NCBI GenBank assembly: GCA_010093685.1
Contig: MU006217.1
Span: 1,409,644 to 1,473,643, forward strand
Direction of reading: 5' to 3'
DNA: 64,000 bases
From: Ophiobolus disseminans
Lineage: Eukaryota; Ascomycota; Dothideomycetes; Pleosporales; Phaeosphaeriaceae
Each line of letters opens with the position of its first letter. Within the stretch, counting starts at the first letter, position 1. A program made the translations under genes and the position numbers. Positions 44,187 through 54,888 of the stretch are shown here, one piece after another. The notes beneath the pieces were generated by a model that was given only the letters and a program-made list of their open reading frames with translations, ran no database searches and was not told the DNA's origin.

Positions 44187-44910
44187 CTTCAGGGTAGTTG
44201 ATGAGAGCGAGCTTCCTTGACGAGGGTGCGGAGGTGTTCGTCATATACGACAAATGACTGCACCAGTTGTTGGATGCCTACATTCCCGGGTTTGGTGACA
44301 ACGTCATGCGAGTCATATGCAGGTCCCTGACTTTCCTCGTTTTCCATCATGCCGTATTTTGCACTGCCGAAAAATGTTGTGGCCGATATCCGGAACGGGA
44401 TGTGTGCCATACAAAGATGCAATTGCGACATCACCTGGGCAGTACCTGCCAAGTAACACCCACATCAGGTTCTTATCGTGAACCATGCCACATGGCCCGT
44501 CTGGATCCTATGATCGAGGTCTACGATATCAGACCATTTGCATTATTCCCGAATACCCTATCTATCGCCAATGCCTGATCGCATTTTCTTAGCGCGTGGC
44601 TTTGTTCTGGTGGAAGTACGACATTACCCATTCATTCCCGCTTGCGTCACAGCCAATCTCTCGGTTTTCGAACTTGTTGTTTTCGTAGGACGCCGCAAGA
44701 CTACGACATGTCGTATGTTCACGTGTTGTTGACAACCAGAATCGAGCTTTTCATGTGTACAGGTACTGTATTTTCGATTGCAAGGCATGATTATCGCTAA
44801 ACAATTCCATTTGGGCGGCTCACCAACTTCCTCAATCCGATACACGTGCAATTCATTGAACGGGAGTAGGCAAAAACTGCTATCGTTGGCTTCAGAAGCG
44901 AATGTGACAT
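44187..44910. promoter_or_regulatory. Upstream region of the luciferase-like gene, with an abutting upstream ORF
   Basis: 724 bp between two minus-strand genes. An 87-codon frame (44452-44189, MAGTAQVMSQLHL...) ends two bases before the mono-oxygenase ATG. It has no recognisable domain and could be a translated leader, a decayed gene end or chance. Confidence 0.5.
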
Positions 44911-46895
44911 CTACTCGTACCATGCCTCATGAACAGCCCTAGGATCAGCATCCTTTTCCTCCTTAAGATACCCAACGATATCCCACTCCTCTCTCTTCTC
45001 GCCCAACTTGTCTTCATTCTCGTGAAACTCCGCTTCCCAGCGCGTCCACCCGTCCCCGAAGAACTCGAACCTATTGCGCCTCGCGCCCTTCGCCACCACA
45101 TACTCGAAGTCCTCCCACCGCGGTTCTCGCAATATCTGCGCTCGGTGGTGGTAACTTCCGGGCCATGCGATAAGAATGCGGCTATCCCCAGGGCCTTGCT
45201 TGAACCAGGAACTGCACTTATCATTCACTACTTTGTCGTCGAAGAAACCAGCGACGATGTCGTTGAACTCTGTTGCTGCGCTTGCTTTGGGGTGCAGCGC
45301 GGCGTACGATTCAGATTGGATTTTGCGGATCACTTTGGCGATATAGGTTGCGCTTAGTTCGACTTGCAGTGGGACGGTCCCGCCGCGGGCATTGCCTTGG
45401 GCCTAGTGAGTGGATTAGTAACGGGCAAAACAGCGCAATGTAAACGCAAAATAACTATACCTGGAGGACCGTGAAGTAATTCGGAATCTCAGGAGCCATA
45501 ATACCCAGATACGATTCTGGAAACCCAATCTCCCCATCCGCACTCCATTTTCCCTTCAAATCTACGCCGCCCAAACCGATCACAGGGAACTTCGTCGTGA
45601 AGCCGTGGTCGAAGCCGGTGGCTAAGATCAAGGCGTCGACGGGCTGGTGGGTACCGCTCTTGGTCCAGATACCTGTCTCGTCGACTCGCGTGATTGGATC
45701 TGTAATGAAGGCTAACTTGTTGTCGATCAAGGCCTCCAGATACCCCGGTGCAGGTGTCAGGCGCTTACATCCGGGCGCATAGTCGGGGAGGATCTTCTGC
45801 AAGAACTCTTCGTCACCGCCAACACGCTTAAGCATGACTTCTGTGATGCGATCCCTCAAAAATTGGTTCTCTTGGCTACCGAGTACGTCAGCACCAGGCT
45901 TATGGTGAAACTTCGATTCCAGCTCTCTGCGATGTCTCAAATAGGCGGCAGGATCATTTGAAAAGGCAGTTCGGTCTATTTCGGTGTATTGAGGCCCTCC
46001 CGGCTGCTGTGCAATCGCTTCGTACAGGTTTTTCGAGAAGGTAGCAGTGACCCACGTCTTCGTCCGTACGTAGTGGTCAATGTGCGCTACATCATGAATG
46101 ATGTTGGGAATCATTTGTTGCGCGCTTGCGCCGTTGCCTACCACAGCCAAACTCTTCCCTTTGTAGTGGAATCCCGACTTCCAGTTGGCGGTGTGTATCA
46201 CATCGCCTTTGAAGGTGTTCAGTCCTTCTATATCCGGGTACTTGGGCTGACTGATACGCCCCTGTGAGCTTACGAAAAAATCTGCTGTTTCGATGAAGAT
46301 CTCGCCGGTGACCAGATTCTGGATCTCAATGGACCAAGTCTTTTGCCGTTCTTGCCACCGAGCGTGGAGCACTTTATGCTGCAAATGAAAGCGATCGAAC
46401 AAACCGTAATCTTTGACAGTGTTCTCGTAGTATTGCTGGATCTCATCGCCTTTGGGATAGTACTCGGACCATTGTGTGTTTGGCGCAAAGCTAAGCTGAT
46501 AGCAGTGGGAAGGCACGTCGCACCTCACTCCAGGGTAGACGTTCGAAGCCCATGTACCGCCCTGAGTATCGTCAGCGAAGTCAGCTAATAGCAATAGTAG
46601 TAGACTAACGATTTTGGAGTTCTGGTCATAAACACTCAAGGTGATATTTCGGACTTTCTTCGACAACAAAAGCGCGGCTGCCGTGCCTCCAATGCCTGCC
46701 CCAAGTATGATCACCTAACATACATCAGTGGGAATTTATTCGGAGAGTGAGCAAGAACATGCATACTTTGACTGGTCTGCTGTTATCGTATGGCTTCTGC
46801 GCTGGAAAGTATTTGACCTCAGAACGCAGTCGTTCATACCCTGCCGGCCGACCGTTGACAATTCCATTGATTTGTGTCTCTTTGACCAACGTCAT
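44911..46895 (-). CDS. FAD/NADPH mono-oxygenase of Baeyer-Villiger type
   Basis: Exons 46895-46767, 46714-46610, 46561-45461 and 45402-44911 encode 608 aa. The first Rossmann fold reads VIILGAGIGGTAAALLLSKK (glycines from 48) and the second VVGNGASAQQ (from about 219). The type I BVMO fingerprint FxGxxxHxxxW is present as FKGDVIHTANWK (195-206), with Lys where Pro or Asp is usual. GGTWASNVYPGVRCDVPSHCYQLSF and ATGFDHGF complete the pattern. Such enzymes insert oxygen next to ketones or oxidise S and N. The 48-nt intron 46562-46609 is in frame and stop-free, so an unspliced form would encode 16 more residues; splicing restores the family sequence. It is divergent from the Dal5-type permease. 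Confidence 0.92.
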
Positions 46896-47612
46896 AGTGT
46901 CCTGATCTAATATCGGTCAAGTTTTAAGTTATCTCAAAGTTGCAGGTCTTCGTTCGCGTGCGCATCATTAAACGAGCAGTTCCTATTTAGGTATTACTGT
47001 CGCTGCATCCTACTCTCTGTCACAAGAACCACTAGGAGATTGGCGCAAGCACTTTGCTCGGACTTCAGATGCGAAGCACGATATCATGCGATGTCGGGCT
47101 GTATTTTGTGCTTGGTGATTGAAAACCATGTCTAACTCCGAGCGTTATCAGCGAGCGAACCGTGTAGCCGGGTCTAGCGAGAAAGCATGGCGATGAGTGA
47201 ATGAAAGTGGGGAATTTCGTCATGACAGTCGACTCTTTTTCGTCGCCCCTAGCGAGGAAACACTCCGATTGCTGAACGAACGTGGGGAATGGTGCCATAA
47301 TCCTGCTATACACTAAGCCCTGCTAGTCAGATTCGCTTCAGGGTCAGGATGAACTGACTCGCAGACGCGATACGTATCGCGGTAGTCGTAAATTCCAGGT
47401 CCAACAAGTGCAAACGTATTTCCGATTCGCGGCGAGGGATATATGGCGAAACTTTTCGAAGACTTGCGCAAGCGCTATGCCCAAGTCTGGATGGATTGGA
47501 GGCCTGAACAACGCCTCAGGCGTTTGGAAGTATCATCCAGGAGATATATGATAAGGAGTGAAGACGCTAGGGTTTACGAGTCTCACATAGAACTCTCCAC
47601 CTATTGTGCACG
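46896..47612. promoter_or_regulatory. Divergent promoter of the BVMO and Dal5-type permease genes
   Basis: 717 bp. It contains TTATCT (46928-46933) and TTATCA (47140-47145), both GATA cores on the minus strand, and a diverged 75-bp-period repeat at 47174-47301. Sharing this region would let permease and mono-oxygenase be induced together. Confidence 0.55.
47174..47301. repeat. Two diverged direct repeats, 75-bp period
   Basis: ctagcgagaaagc at 47174 and ctagcgaggaaac at 47249 begin two ~52-bp copies that also share tgaa(t/c)gaa(a/c)gtggggaat. On the minus strand both translate to a related peptide (FPTFVQQSECFLAR and FPTFIHSSPCFLAR) in one frame. The spacing is a multiple of three. Confidence 0.65.
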
Positions 47613-49264
47613 ATGGTCGAAAAGCTTCAGTTGCAAATAGCAACACAAGATGCAGACTCCACCGAACCCAATTCCCCGACCGTTCGCGAGTCTGCGAATC
47701 GAAATCTGAGAGCCAAGCGGGCATTCTTTGCTTGGTTCGATCCCAATGATGGCCCTGCCGAGCGACGGTTGATCATGAAGCTCGACTTTTTCATCCTTTC
47801 GTACGCCTTTGTGGGGTTTTGGATCCTTTACATCGATCGTGGAATCCTGGCAAACGCCTATGTCAGCGGGATGAAGGAAGACTTGAAGCTGTATGGCAAT
47901 GAGCTGGTCCAGTTGAACTCCATCTTCAGTGCCGGCTATTGCATGTGAAATACTCCATCACTTTCCCGACGTATCAAAACTGACGTCAAGTGCAGCGCAA
48001 TGATTCCAGCGACACTACTTGTTACCAAGTACCCGGCCCATTACATTGTTCCGTCGGCCATGCTCCTCTGGGGTGTCTTCACACTCCTTCTGTATCGCAC
48101 GTCATCGTTCTCTTATCTCGCCGGCTTCCGCTTTTTCGTGGGGTTTCTAGAAGGGCCATTCTTCTGCTCCGTGCACTACGTGCTTGGTTCATGGTACCGT
48201 AGCGACGAGTTGGTGCGACGAGCTGGCATCTTCTACGTCTCTTCTGGTGTTGGAACCATGACAACGGGACTACTCGCCGCCCGCATCTATCAATCTTTGG
48301 ACGGTGTTATGGGCCTTGCAGGATGGCGCTGGATGTACATTGTTGCTAGTATCATGACTTTTCCTGTCGCCATCTGGGGATATTTCTCATTCCCAGGATC
48401 GCCGAAAGATGGGAAACGTTGGTTTCTCACCGAAGAGGAGCTCGATTTGGCGCGCGAACGTATGGCCTGGCAAGGCCGCCTCAATTCCAAAGGATTTACA
48501 CTGAAATGGTCCGTCATCAGAAAGTTTCTCAGCGGATGGCATTTCTGGATCTTGGTGCCATGGAATATAGTGTGGCTGCTTGGTTATCAAAGTATGATGC
48601 AGGGAAGTTACACCCTCTGGCTAAGGGCTCAGAAACAGTATTCCGTGGTCCAGGTCAATAACTACACCGTATGTCAACCATTCCGAAGGTATCTTTTTAG
48701 CACAGCTAACATAGCCACAGGCCATAAGCCCAAGTATCGGGATTGTGTTCATCATATCATTCGCTTGGATCGTGGATAAAACTGGTCAAAAAGCCATTGT
48801 CCCACTGATCGCGTCTGTTGCGATCGTACATGCAGTTGCAAAACTAGCATTTGTACTCTACGACAAATCAACTTTTGGATACAAATGGTAAGCTTTGTTA
48901 TTCGAATTGTGATGACGTGCTGACCAAAATTAGGTTCGCTGTGGCCACATCTTATATTGAAGTTTCGCTTTCGCCTGTCAACTACAGTATAGCAAATCTG
49001 GCCTGCGCCGGGGATGCGGAAGAACGTGCCTTTGTCATTAGCAGCATGCTAGCTATCGGCACGGCCTTCAATTCTTGGGTGCCGCTACTGGCGTTTTCGA
49101 CAGTTGAAGCACCTCGGTATTTCAGGGGATTCATCCTGGAGATTGTGCTGCAGTTCACATATGTTGCCTGGACGGTGTTAGTAATGTGGTTCGTCAGGAG
49201 GGAACACCGGGCTAAGGAGAAAGAGATAGAGACGGGGACAGAGGTGAAGATTGCGACTGAATGA
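47613..49264 (+). CDS. MFS permease of the Dal5/TNA1 anion:cation symporter family
   Basis: Exons 47613-47944, 47996-48668, 48721-48887 and 48934-49264 give 500 aa. The features fit the allantoate/nicotinate permease group: RRLIMKLDFFILSYAFVGFWILYIDRGILANAYVSGMKEDL in the N-terminal cytosolic/helix 1 region, GFRFFVGFLEGPFFCSVHYVLGSWY, GWRWMYIVASIMTFPVAIWGYFSFPGSPKD and the loop ending RKFLSGWHFWILVPW. About 12 helices. Family members import small carboxylated N- or S-containing compounds such as allantoate, ureidosuccinate, vitamins or cysteine. The location beside two mono-oxygenases makes import of their substrate a natural inference. The GTG-initiated extension three codons upstream is not needed. 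Confidence 0.9.
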
Positions 49265-50691
49265 GTGGAGTTGTGGAGAGGAAGAGGCCGGATGTCCGCC
49301 AATATGATTCATACTCGAGTGTGAAGTCTGAGCGAATGCGGTGGAATTGCTGCGCCAGTAGTACTCGTGTTACTGACGAACGACTTTATTAGACGAACCT
49401 TGGAACGCAAGGACGCAGCATCTTGTATTGGATTATGTTTCGCATTGCACTGCGGCTCATGGAATCGAGAGACATGGTGTCGATCAGGTGTAGAGAAGCT
49501 CCGTTCTTTTGGGTCGTAGAACATGCGCTTTGGACAGGTACACTTTCTGGTGCTACATTAATATTGTTGGAGAAGTATGCGTCACATGCGAGACACGTTG
49601 CTGTGATGAGGACAGTTTATGTTGTATGGGTAATACCTTCTGAATGTTCTAAAAGTGTCTGTAAGCTCTTCTCACGGTTTTATGTTGTATTCACGGGTGA
49701 GTTGAAGTCTCGACGGCTTGAGTTGTGCAAAAAAACACTAGATCTGAATATGGTTAGCGCCCACGTGGAAACCTTAATGAACCCAGGAGGAGCGAAGCGC
49801 CGTGCGGCTCCTGACTTTGACATCACACACAGCCACCTCGCACGGACAGAGACCCTCCTGCGCCCTTATTGATCTCCACCGTACTCGCGTCTGCTCCTAT
49901 CGTTTAGCACCTGCCCAAGTGCTGCCCGTTGTCGTCGGGACGCGTTACGCTGTTTCGTCCCTAGCAATTCCAGTCAGTTTCTTTTTGCGACTGCGAGTCT
50001 CCTCGTTTTACGACTACTTATGCACGCAATCCCAATGATATCTCGTACTTCAATTAGGGGCGATATCGCGACTGTGATGGAATGAAAGTGTGCATGTTCC
50101 ACGACAGCCCTGCAAAAGCCCCCGCAGCCTTAGCGTCGAACAACCACGGGCGCATCACGATACGGGAAGTTAGCACGGGGATTACCGGATTCACTGAGCG
50201 ACATAGTCTCCTACTCTATGGCAAGGAGATGAACAAAGCAGTGGTCCTGCCAAGATGTCAGCGCTGGTCTATTTGGCCGCAGCCGTGGCAGTGCGATCGG
50301 TGGCCTTACCCGCCTGAAACACATCACATTGAACTTATTGGTCCACCATCTCGCCTTGTTCTTATGAGGAGATTGGGCTGCTAGGCTGTCAGGGATGTAT
50401 CCCTATGCCATTCCTTGATTGGTGTGCTTGATCTGCCCTTTGCCTAGAGTGGGTGGAAACCTGGGGCGAAGTGTACCTGCGCCGCGCCGAGCTTCGTGAG
50501 CTTCAGCCGCACGGGTTGGAGCTTTTAGCGAAAATCGAAGACAGACTGGCGCGAAATTGCGCTTTCTATATTCAGAGTCATGAGCTTATGCTCGGCTTGG
50601 TACCGGAAAGGTCGGGTCAGTATAAGTAGGATTTTGCCCAGCGAGGTTCACCGCATCATACCCTTCCACTTGTTGTTCTATCATCCCCAAG
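49265..50691. other. Intergenic region, 1.4 kb
   Basis: This holds the permease 3' flank and the promoter of the TAP-like hydrolase. The 149-aa + frame at 49423-49872 begins past the permease stop, lacks any known motif and has a non-coding look. No other element is supported apart from the TATA-like site at 50621. Confidence 0.55.
50621..50628 (+). promoter_or_regulatory. TATA-like element upstream of the TAP-like hydrolase
   Basis: tataagta, 64 bp before the ATG at 50692; spacing fits a short 5' UTR. Seen by eye only. Confidence 0.4.
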
Positions 50692-52414
50692 ATGAATCGC
50701 ATAACCTATCTTGTGGCTGGCCTACTAGCCTCAGCTGCTGCGTTGCCTACCTCCGAGTCTACCCTGCAAGAAAGAAACATCGGTCCAGCTGGTCGAATTT
50801 CGAGCTTCAAAGACATTCCCTCGAGCCCTGAGCTACACTGGACGCCATGTTACAAACGCTTCCACTGTGCCAACTTAGAAGTCCCGCTAGATTACGAGAA
50901 CCCAAAACTCGGATCTACCGTTGTTGCCTGGATCCGATTGGAATCGGAAAACGGCACCGGTACCGACATTATCTTCAACCCAGGCGGCCCTGGAGGCTCC
51001 GGCGTCGACTATATGCTCTCAGGCGGGGATGACCTCATCAAAATGACGGGTGGAAAGTACGACATCGTTTCATTCGACCCGAGAGGTGTGAACGCAAGTG
51101 GGATCGACTTAACCTGCTTCCCAGGCAGTCCCGAAGCGCGCGATCAGTACGCTGCTAATTCAGGACGCTACCCAACGGAGCAGGAGAAGTACGCTGAAGC
51201 AGTCGCACACGGTAGATGGTGTTCTGCTGTGAATAACAAGACTGAAGTCCGATACGGAGGAACGGTGGCTGTCGTGCAAGACATGCTACACTTCACTGAG
51301 CTCCAAGCAGCTCAGGACGGCAGCAAGAAGCCCAAAGAGTCGCTCATCTGGTACTATGGCGTCAGTTATGGAACAGTCATTGGTCAAACTCTGGCAGCAT
51401 TGTACCCGGATCGTGTCGGCCGCGTCATCGTTGATGCCAATGTCAATGGAGAGGACCATTACGCCGGTGTAACTGATACGGCCGTAGAAGATGCCGATGA
51501 CGGGATACAATACTTCTTCAAGGTGTGCCACGAAGCTGGTGAGACGAAGTGCCCATTCGCCGGAAAGTCCAGTAGCCCAAAGGACCTTGAGAAACGCTTC
51601 AACACGATCCTTGAAAAGCTTAAGAAAGAGCCTCTTCAATCCATTACCCCCGCTCTAGGTGGCCCTACAATCATCACCAAGGATATGGTGCTCCACCAGA
51701 TCTTCTCCTGGCTCTACAACCCGGCCGCTTACTTTCCCTACATGGCAGCAAGCCTGCTCGCATTGGAAAAAGGAAACGCAACAATGGTGCTCACGATCTT
51801 GGCGGAGTTGAATCGTGCAGATGATCCCGGCCCATTCAACTACACCTCCACTGCAGCAGGTGAGGTCCTGGACCTAGTCACCGCCATCGATTCTGCCGGA
51901 CGATACCCCATCAAGAACGTCGACGAGTACACTAAAGCCGTCGACGAGATCGAAAAGACGAGCGTTTGGTTCGGCGAAGGCTACGCAACCCTTAACCCGC
52001 TGATCAACGCTGGAATGACAATCATGCCGCCAAAGAGTCAGCTCTTCCCTGGTAAGTCTCCACATTCCACACTCCTTCCCCAACCTTTCTAACAACTTTA
52101 TAGGCTTCAAGAAAACCAAGACCAAGAACCCCCTCCTCTTCATCAACACGAACGCCGACCCCATCACACCGCTCTCAAGCGCAAAACACATGTCCACGTT
52201 CTTCACGGGCTCCGTTGTCCTGACACAAAACTCCGGAGGCCACTCGTCCGAAGCCATACCGTCCAAGTGCACGCGGGGCCATATTGGCGAGTACCTCGCG
52301 AGTGCGAAATTGCCCAAAGAAGGCACGGTGTGCGAGACGGATAAGAAGCCGCTTGTGGATAAGATTACGAGGCGCGATGTGGTTGTGCCGTTGGTGAGGA
52401 GCCACCGCATGTAG
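50692..52414 (+). CDS. Secreted alpha/beta hydrolase, tripeptidyl-aminopeptidase-like (TAP/S33)
   Basis: Exons 50692-52051 and 52104-52414 encode 556 aa. An N-terminal signal peptide (MNRITYLVAGLLASAAALP) predicts secretion. The fold is the TAP-like hydrolase: WTPCYKRFHCANLEVPLDYE, oxyanion loop FNPGGPGGSGVDYM, YDIVSFDPRGVNASG, nucleophile Ser225 in YYGVSYGT, acid Asp472 in NTNADPITP and His500 in NSGGHSS, so the catalytic triad is complete. Several N-x-S/T sequons are present. Relatives trim peptides from N-termini or hydrolyse esters and amides outside the cell. It borders the oxidative cluster and could release its substrate, but equally may be an unrelated neighbour. Confidence 0.93.
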
Positions 52415-52607
52415 GTGTGGTGTGTGGGATGAATATATGATACATTTGGAGTGGGAAAGACGGTGGGTTTGGAATTTAGCGTGCATTACATACCCTTTTC
52501 TGTGCATATTTTAGAGAACCTGATACTTTTGCTCTACATGAACATTGTTGGACTTTCAGCTTCATCCTTACTCTGCCCGCAACCCTAGTCTACCCTTCTT
52601 CAACTCA

Positions 52608-52832
52608 TCAATCGAGAGCTTTCATGCCAAAGTTGTCGCCGGGGCTGAGTCTTTTCTTCAACTCGTCCACCGTCTCCTCCAGCTTGTTGATCCTCTCCAT
52701 CGTCTTGCTAATCAGATCCGCGTGATTTTCTTCCAGTTGCTTCAGGTCTTCTTTGTTCTTCTTGTCCTGTACTGTGGCATGCCCCTCGAGAGCATCGACG
52801 CGTGCTTGTAGGTTGTTGAGCCTGGTCATCAT
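52608..52832 (-). CDS. Small coiled-coil protein, 74 aa
   Basis: A 74-aa frame starting MMTRLNNLQARVDALEGHA with a near-continuous heptad pattern (LKQLEENHADLISKTMERI, then LEETVDELKKRL). The high helix and E/K content and the lack of Pro until the tail are unlikely for random sequence, so a real microprotein is likely. The in-frame upstream extension to 53006 looks untranslated. Family not known. It shares size and style, though not clear sequence, with the small genes at 53775-54116 and 54301-54570. Confidence 0.6.
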   Translation of the reverse strand: MMTRLNNLQARVDALEGHATVQDKKNKEDLKQLEENHADLISKTMERINKLEETVDELKKRLSPGDNFGMKALD

Positions 52833-53774
52833 GATCGTTGACTGTGGATATTTGGAGTTGGAGAAAAGTGCAGGGTTTAAGAGAATTGTCGAGGTGCGAT
52901 GAGAGAAATAGGACGAAGGTAGGAGATGTGAGGAAGGATGGACTTTGTATGAGAAGATGGGAAGCTTGCTCGAGCGGCTTACGCATTTGTTCCATTGAAG
53001 TAGCAATCAAATTGGGCTTGTGGAAACAGTATCGACCTCAAGCGTCTAGTGTACCATCAATCACACCTGATCAAAGAATCAAGTGTCCTCTCGCCTGGTA
53101 AGTCAAATCGACTTTTAACGAAGCATACTAAAGCTGCAGCTTCATGGATCAACTCCACTATTCTTCGCTCGCCCCATTTCGGCTCCACGATATTCTTGCC
53201 CTCTAGAGTCTTTCCCTCGATGCCCACCCAGCCTTCTTTTTCTTCCACATCAGCAATGAGCTTCCTGGCTCATTGATCGCGCTGTTGCTTGTTCGTCTGC
53301 TCTGCGAGCTCATACATACACTCCCACTCAATTTCCTCGCATATTTGCGCTCTGCTACCTCTGCTGAACGGAGTTATGTCGCCTACTCAATTACCTAAAA
53401 TTGTAGTGCACGAGATCGTCAACTCTCAAAAGTAGCTGAGTACCTCATATCACAAGGGTTTCTTCATGCTTGTACCAGTATGCATCAACCGGCCAATTCC
53501 AAGGTTCCCATGCGCTCCAAGAAATAATCTTATTTATTGTTGACATTGAATATTAACTAAGTTACAAACATTTCACCAACTTGAACCAGACGTCCCCTGG
53601 TGTCGGAGACGTCCCCTCCGCAGGTTGTGTATTTTTTTGGCTATGTTACCTCGCGTAATGCAAAACTGCGCAAGTTCGAAACGCGCTCTTGCTATTTCTT
53701 CTTAGTCATTCTTTTAATGCTTTGATATTTTTACTAGGCACAATTTTCAAACAGTAGTTTTTCCATTCCAGCAT
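52833..53774. other. Intergenic region with a possible gene remnant
   Basis: The minus-strand frame 53248-53057 (63 aa, EKEGWVGIEGKTLEGKNIVE ... RRIVELIHEAAALVCFVKSR) has a protein-like composition and no obvious partner exon. Between about 53500 and 53770 the sequence is AT-rich, with a repeated gacgtcccct (53589-53598 and 53609-53618). No full gene is supported. Confidence 0.45.
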
Positions 53775-54116
53775 TCACATCTCCTCCCCCTCTTCTACCT
53801 CCACCTCTCCACCCTTTTCCACTTCCACCTCCCCACCCAACTCCCTAATCTTTCCCTCAATCTCCTCCTGCACCTTTCTCTCCACAACCAACCCATCTCC
53901 AATCTCCGAATACTTCTCGTCGTTCAAATGCTTACGAAGGTCAGCCAGCGTCTCGTCCGAAATGAAGAGATTTATGATCTTGCGATCTTCGATTTGAGCG
54001 CTAACAAGTTGCTCTTACAAGGGTTGGGTCTTCGCTTTTGAAGTGGCGAGTTGCGCTTGAAGAGTTGGTAGGTCAGCTCTGGGGTTGGCGCTGGGGCTGG
54101 TAGCTGTAGAAGTCAT
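53775..54116 (-). pseudogene. Small coiled-coil-type gene broken by an in-frame stop
   Basis: From ATG 54116 (MTSTATSPSANPRADLPTLQ...) the frame runs for 33 codons to a TAA at 54017-54015, then stays open for 79 more codons in the same frame (EQLVSAQIEDRKIINLFISD, then an acidic tail of EVEVEKGGEVEVEEGEEM) to TGA at 53775. The two halves together look like one ~113-residue acidic, helical protein. No intron with plausible length skips the stop: GTAAGA overlaps it, but in-frame acceptors are only 18 nt away. It may be a nonsense allele, a sequencing error or, less likely, a short real protein. A CAA-to-TAA change would explain it. Confidence 0.5.
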
Positions 54117-54300
54117 TTTGGAGAGGGAGGGGATGGAGATCATTTGCGTTATAAATGGGAGTTCTAAGATAAGTTGTTCATTTGCTTGCTAGCGAACTTC
54201 ATGTGGTAGATGCAGCAAGCGTAGATCTCAACTCCAACAAACACATCCTTCTACACAACCACACATCACGATCTCCACATAATTCGCCCACCACACCCCC

Positions 54301-54570
54301 TCAACCATTTAAGTGCTCCAGCTCATCAACCCTCTTCGCCAAATCCTCTTCATCTGCCTTAACATCCTTCATCTGCCTCTCAATCTCCTCTAGCTTTGCC
54401 TTGCTCTGCTCCCTTGCGATCTTCGCCTCGTTCTCATCCGTCATCTTCTCAATTGCGCGATTCTCAGCTTCGGCGGCTATGAGTTGTAGCAATAGGTTCT
54501 GGGTTCTGGATTTTGCGGCGTGTATTTCTTCGTGTAGAGCCCTGAGGTTTGCATTGTTGTTGTTCGCCAT
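54301..54570 (-). CDS. Small coiled-coil protein, 89 aa
   Basis: An 89-aa frame starting MANNNNANLRALHEEIHAAK and consisting almost entirely of predicted helix: NLLLQLIAAEAENRAIEKM and KLEEIERQMKDVKADEEDL with heptad spacing, ending DELEHLNG. It has no signal peptide or membrane segment. The ATG at 54570 is chosen because helix-rich sequence begins there; the extension to 54702 is Ser/Pro-rich and probably 5' UTR. Unknown function. Third member of a local group of short helical proteins on the minus strand. Confidence 0.62.
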   Translation of the reverse strand: MANNNNANLRALHEEIHAAKSRTQNLLLQLIAAEAENRAIEKMTDENEAKIAREQSKAKLEEIERQMKDVKADEEDLAKRVDELEHLNG

Positions 54571-54888
54571 TAATTTGGTTGGATAGGTATTGAAAGAAGA
54601 GATTGAGCGGGTGTTATAGGAAGAAGTGATGGAAGGGAATGGTGGGATGCGATATAAAGATATGGGCTGGGCTTTTAGTATGCGGTGATGCTTGCTTGAC
54701 AATCTGAATTGCTAGCGACAATGCTTCCTGATTGCCTCCACAGAGTGCACATCTGACCTGACGCAAATGCTCGATCACACTCGTCCCGGCTGTGTGCACC
54801 TCTAGCCTGCAAAACTTTGTTGGTAAACGTAATTCATTACTTTTTCTCATTTGCATCCTATCGAAAACTTCCTTCTATACCAAACTCT

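Noticed and set aside
49423..49872. 149-aa + frame after the permease
   Set aside because: No motif, poor coding character and no plausible intron linking it to a gene.
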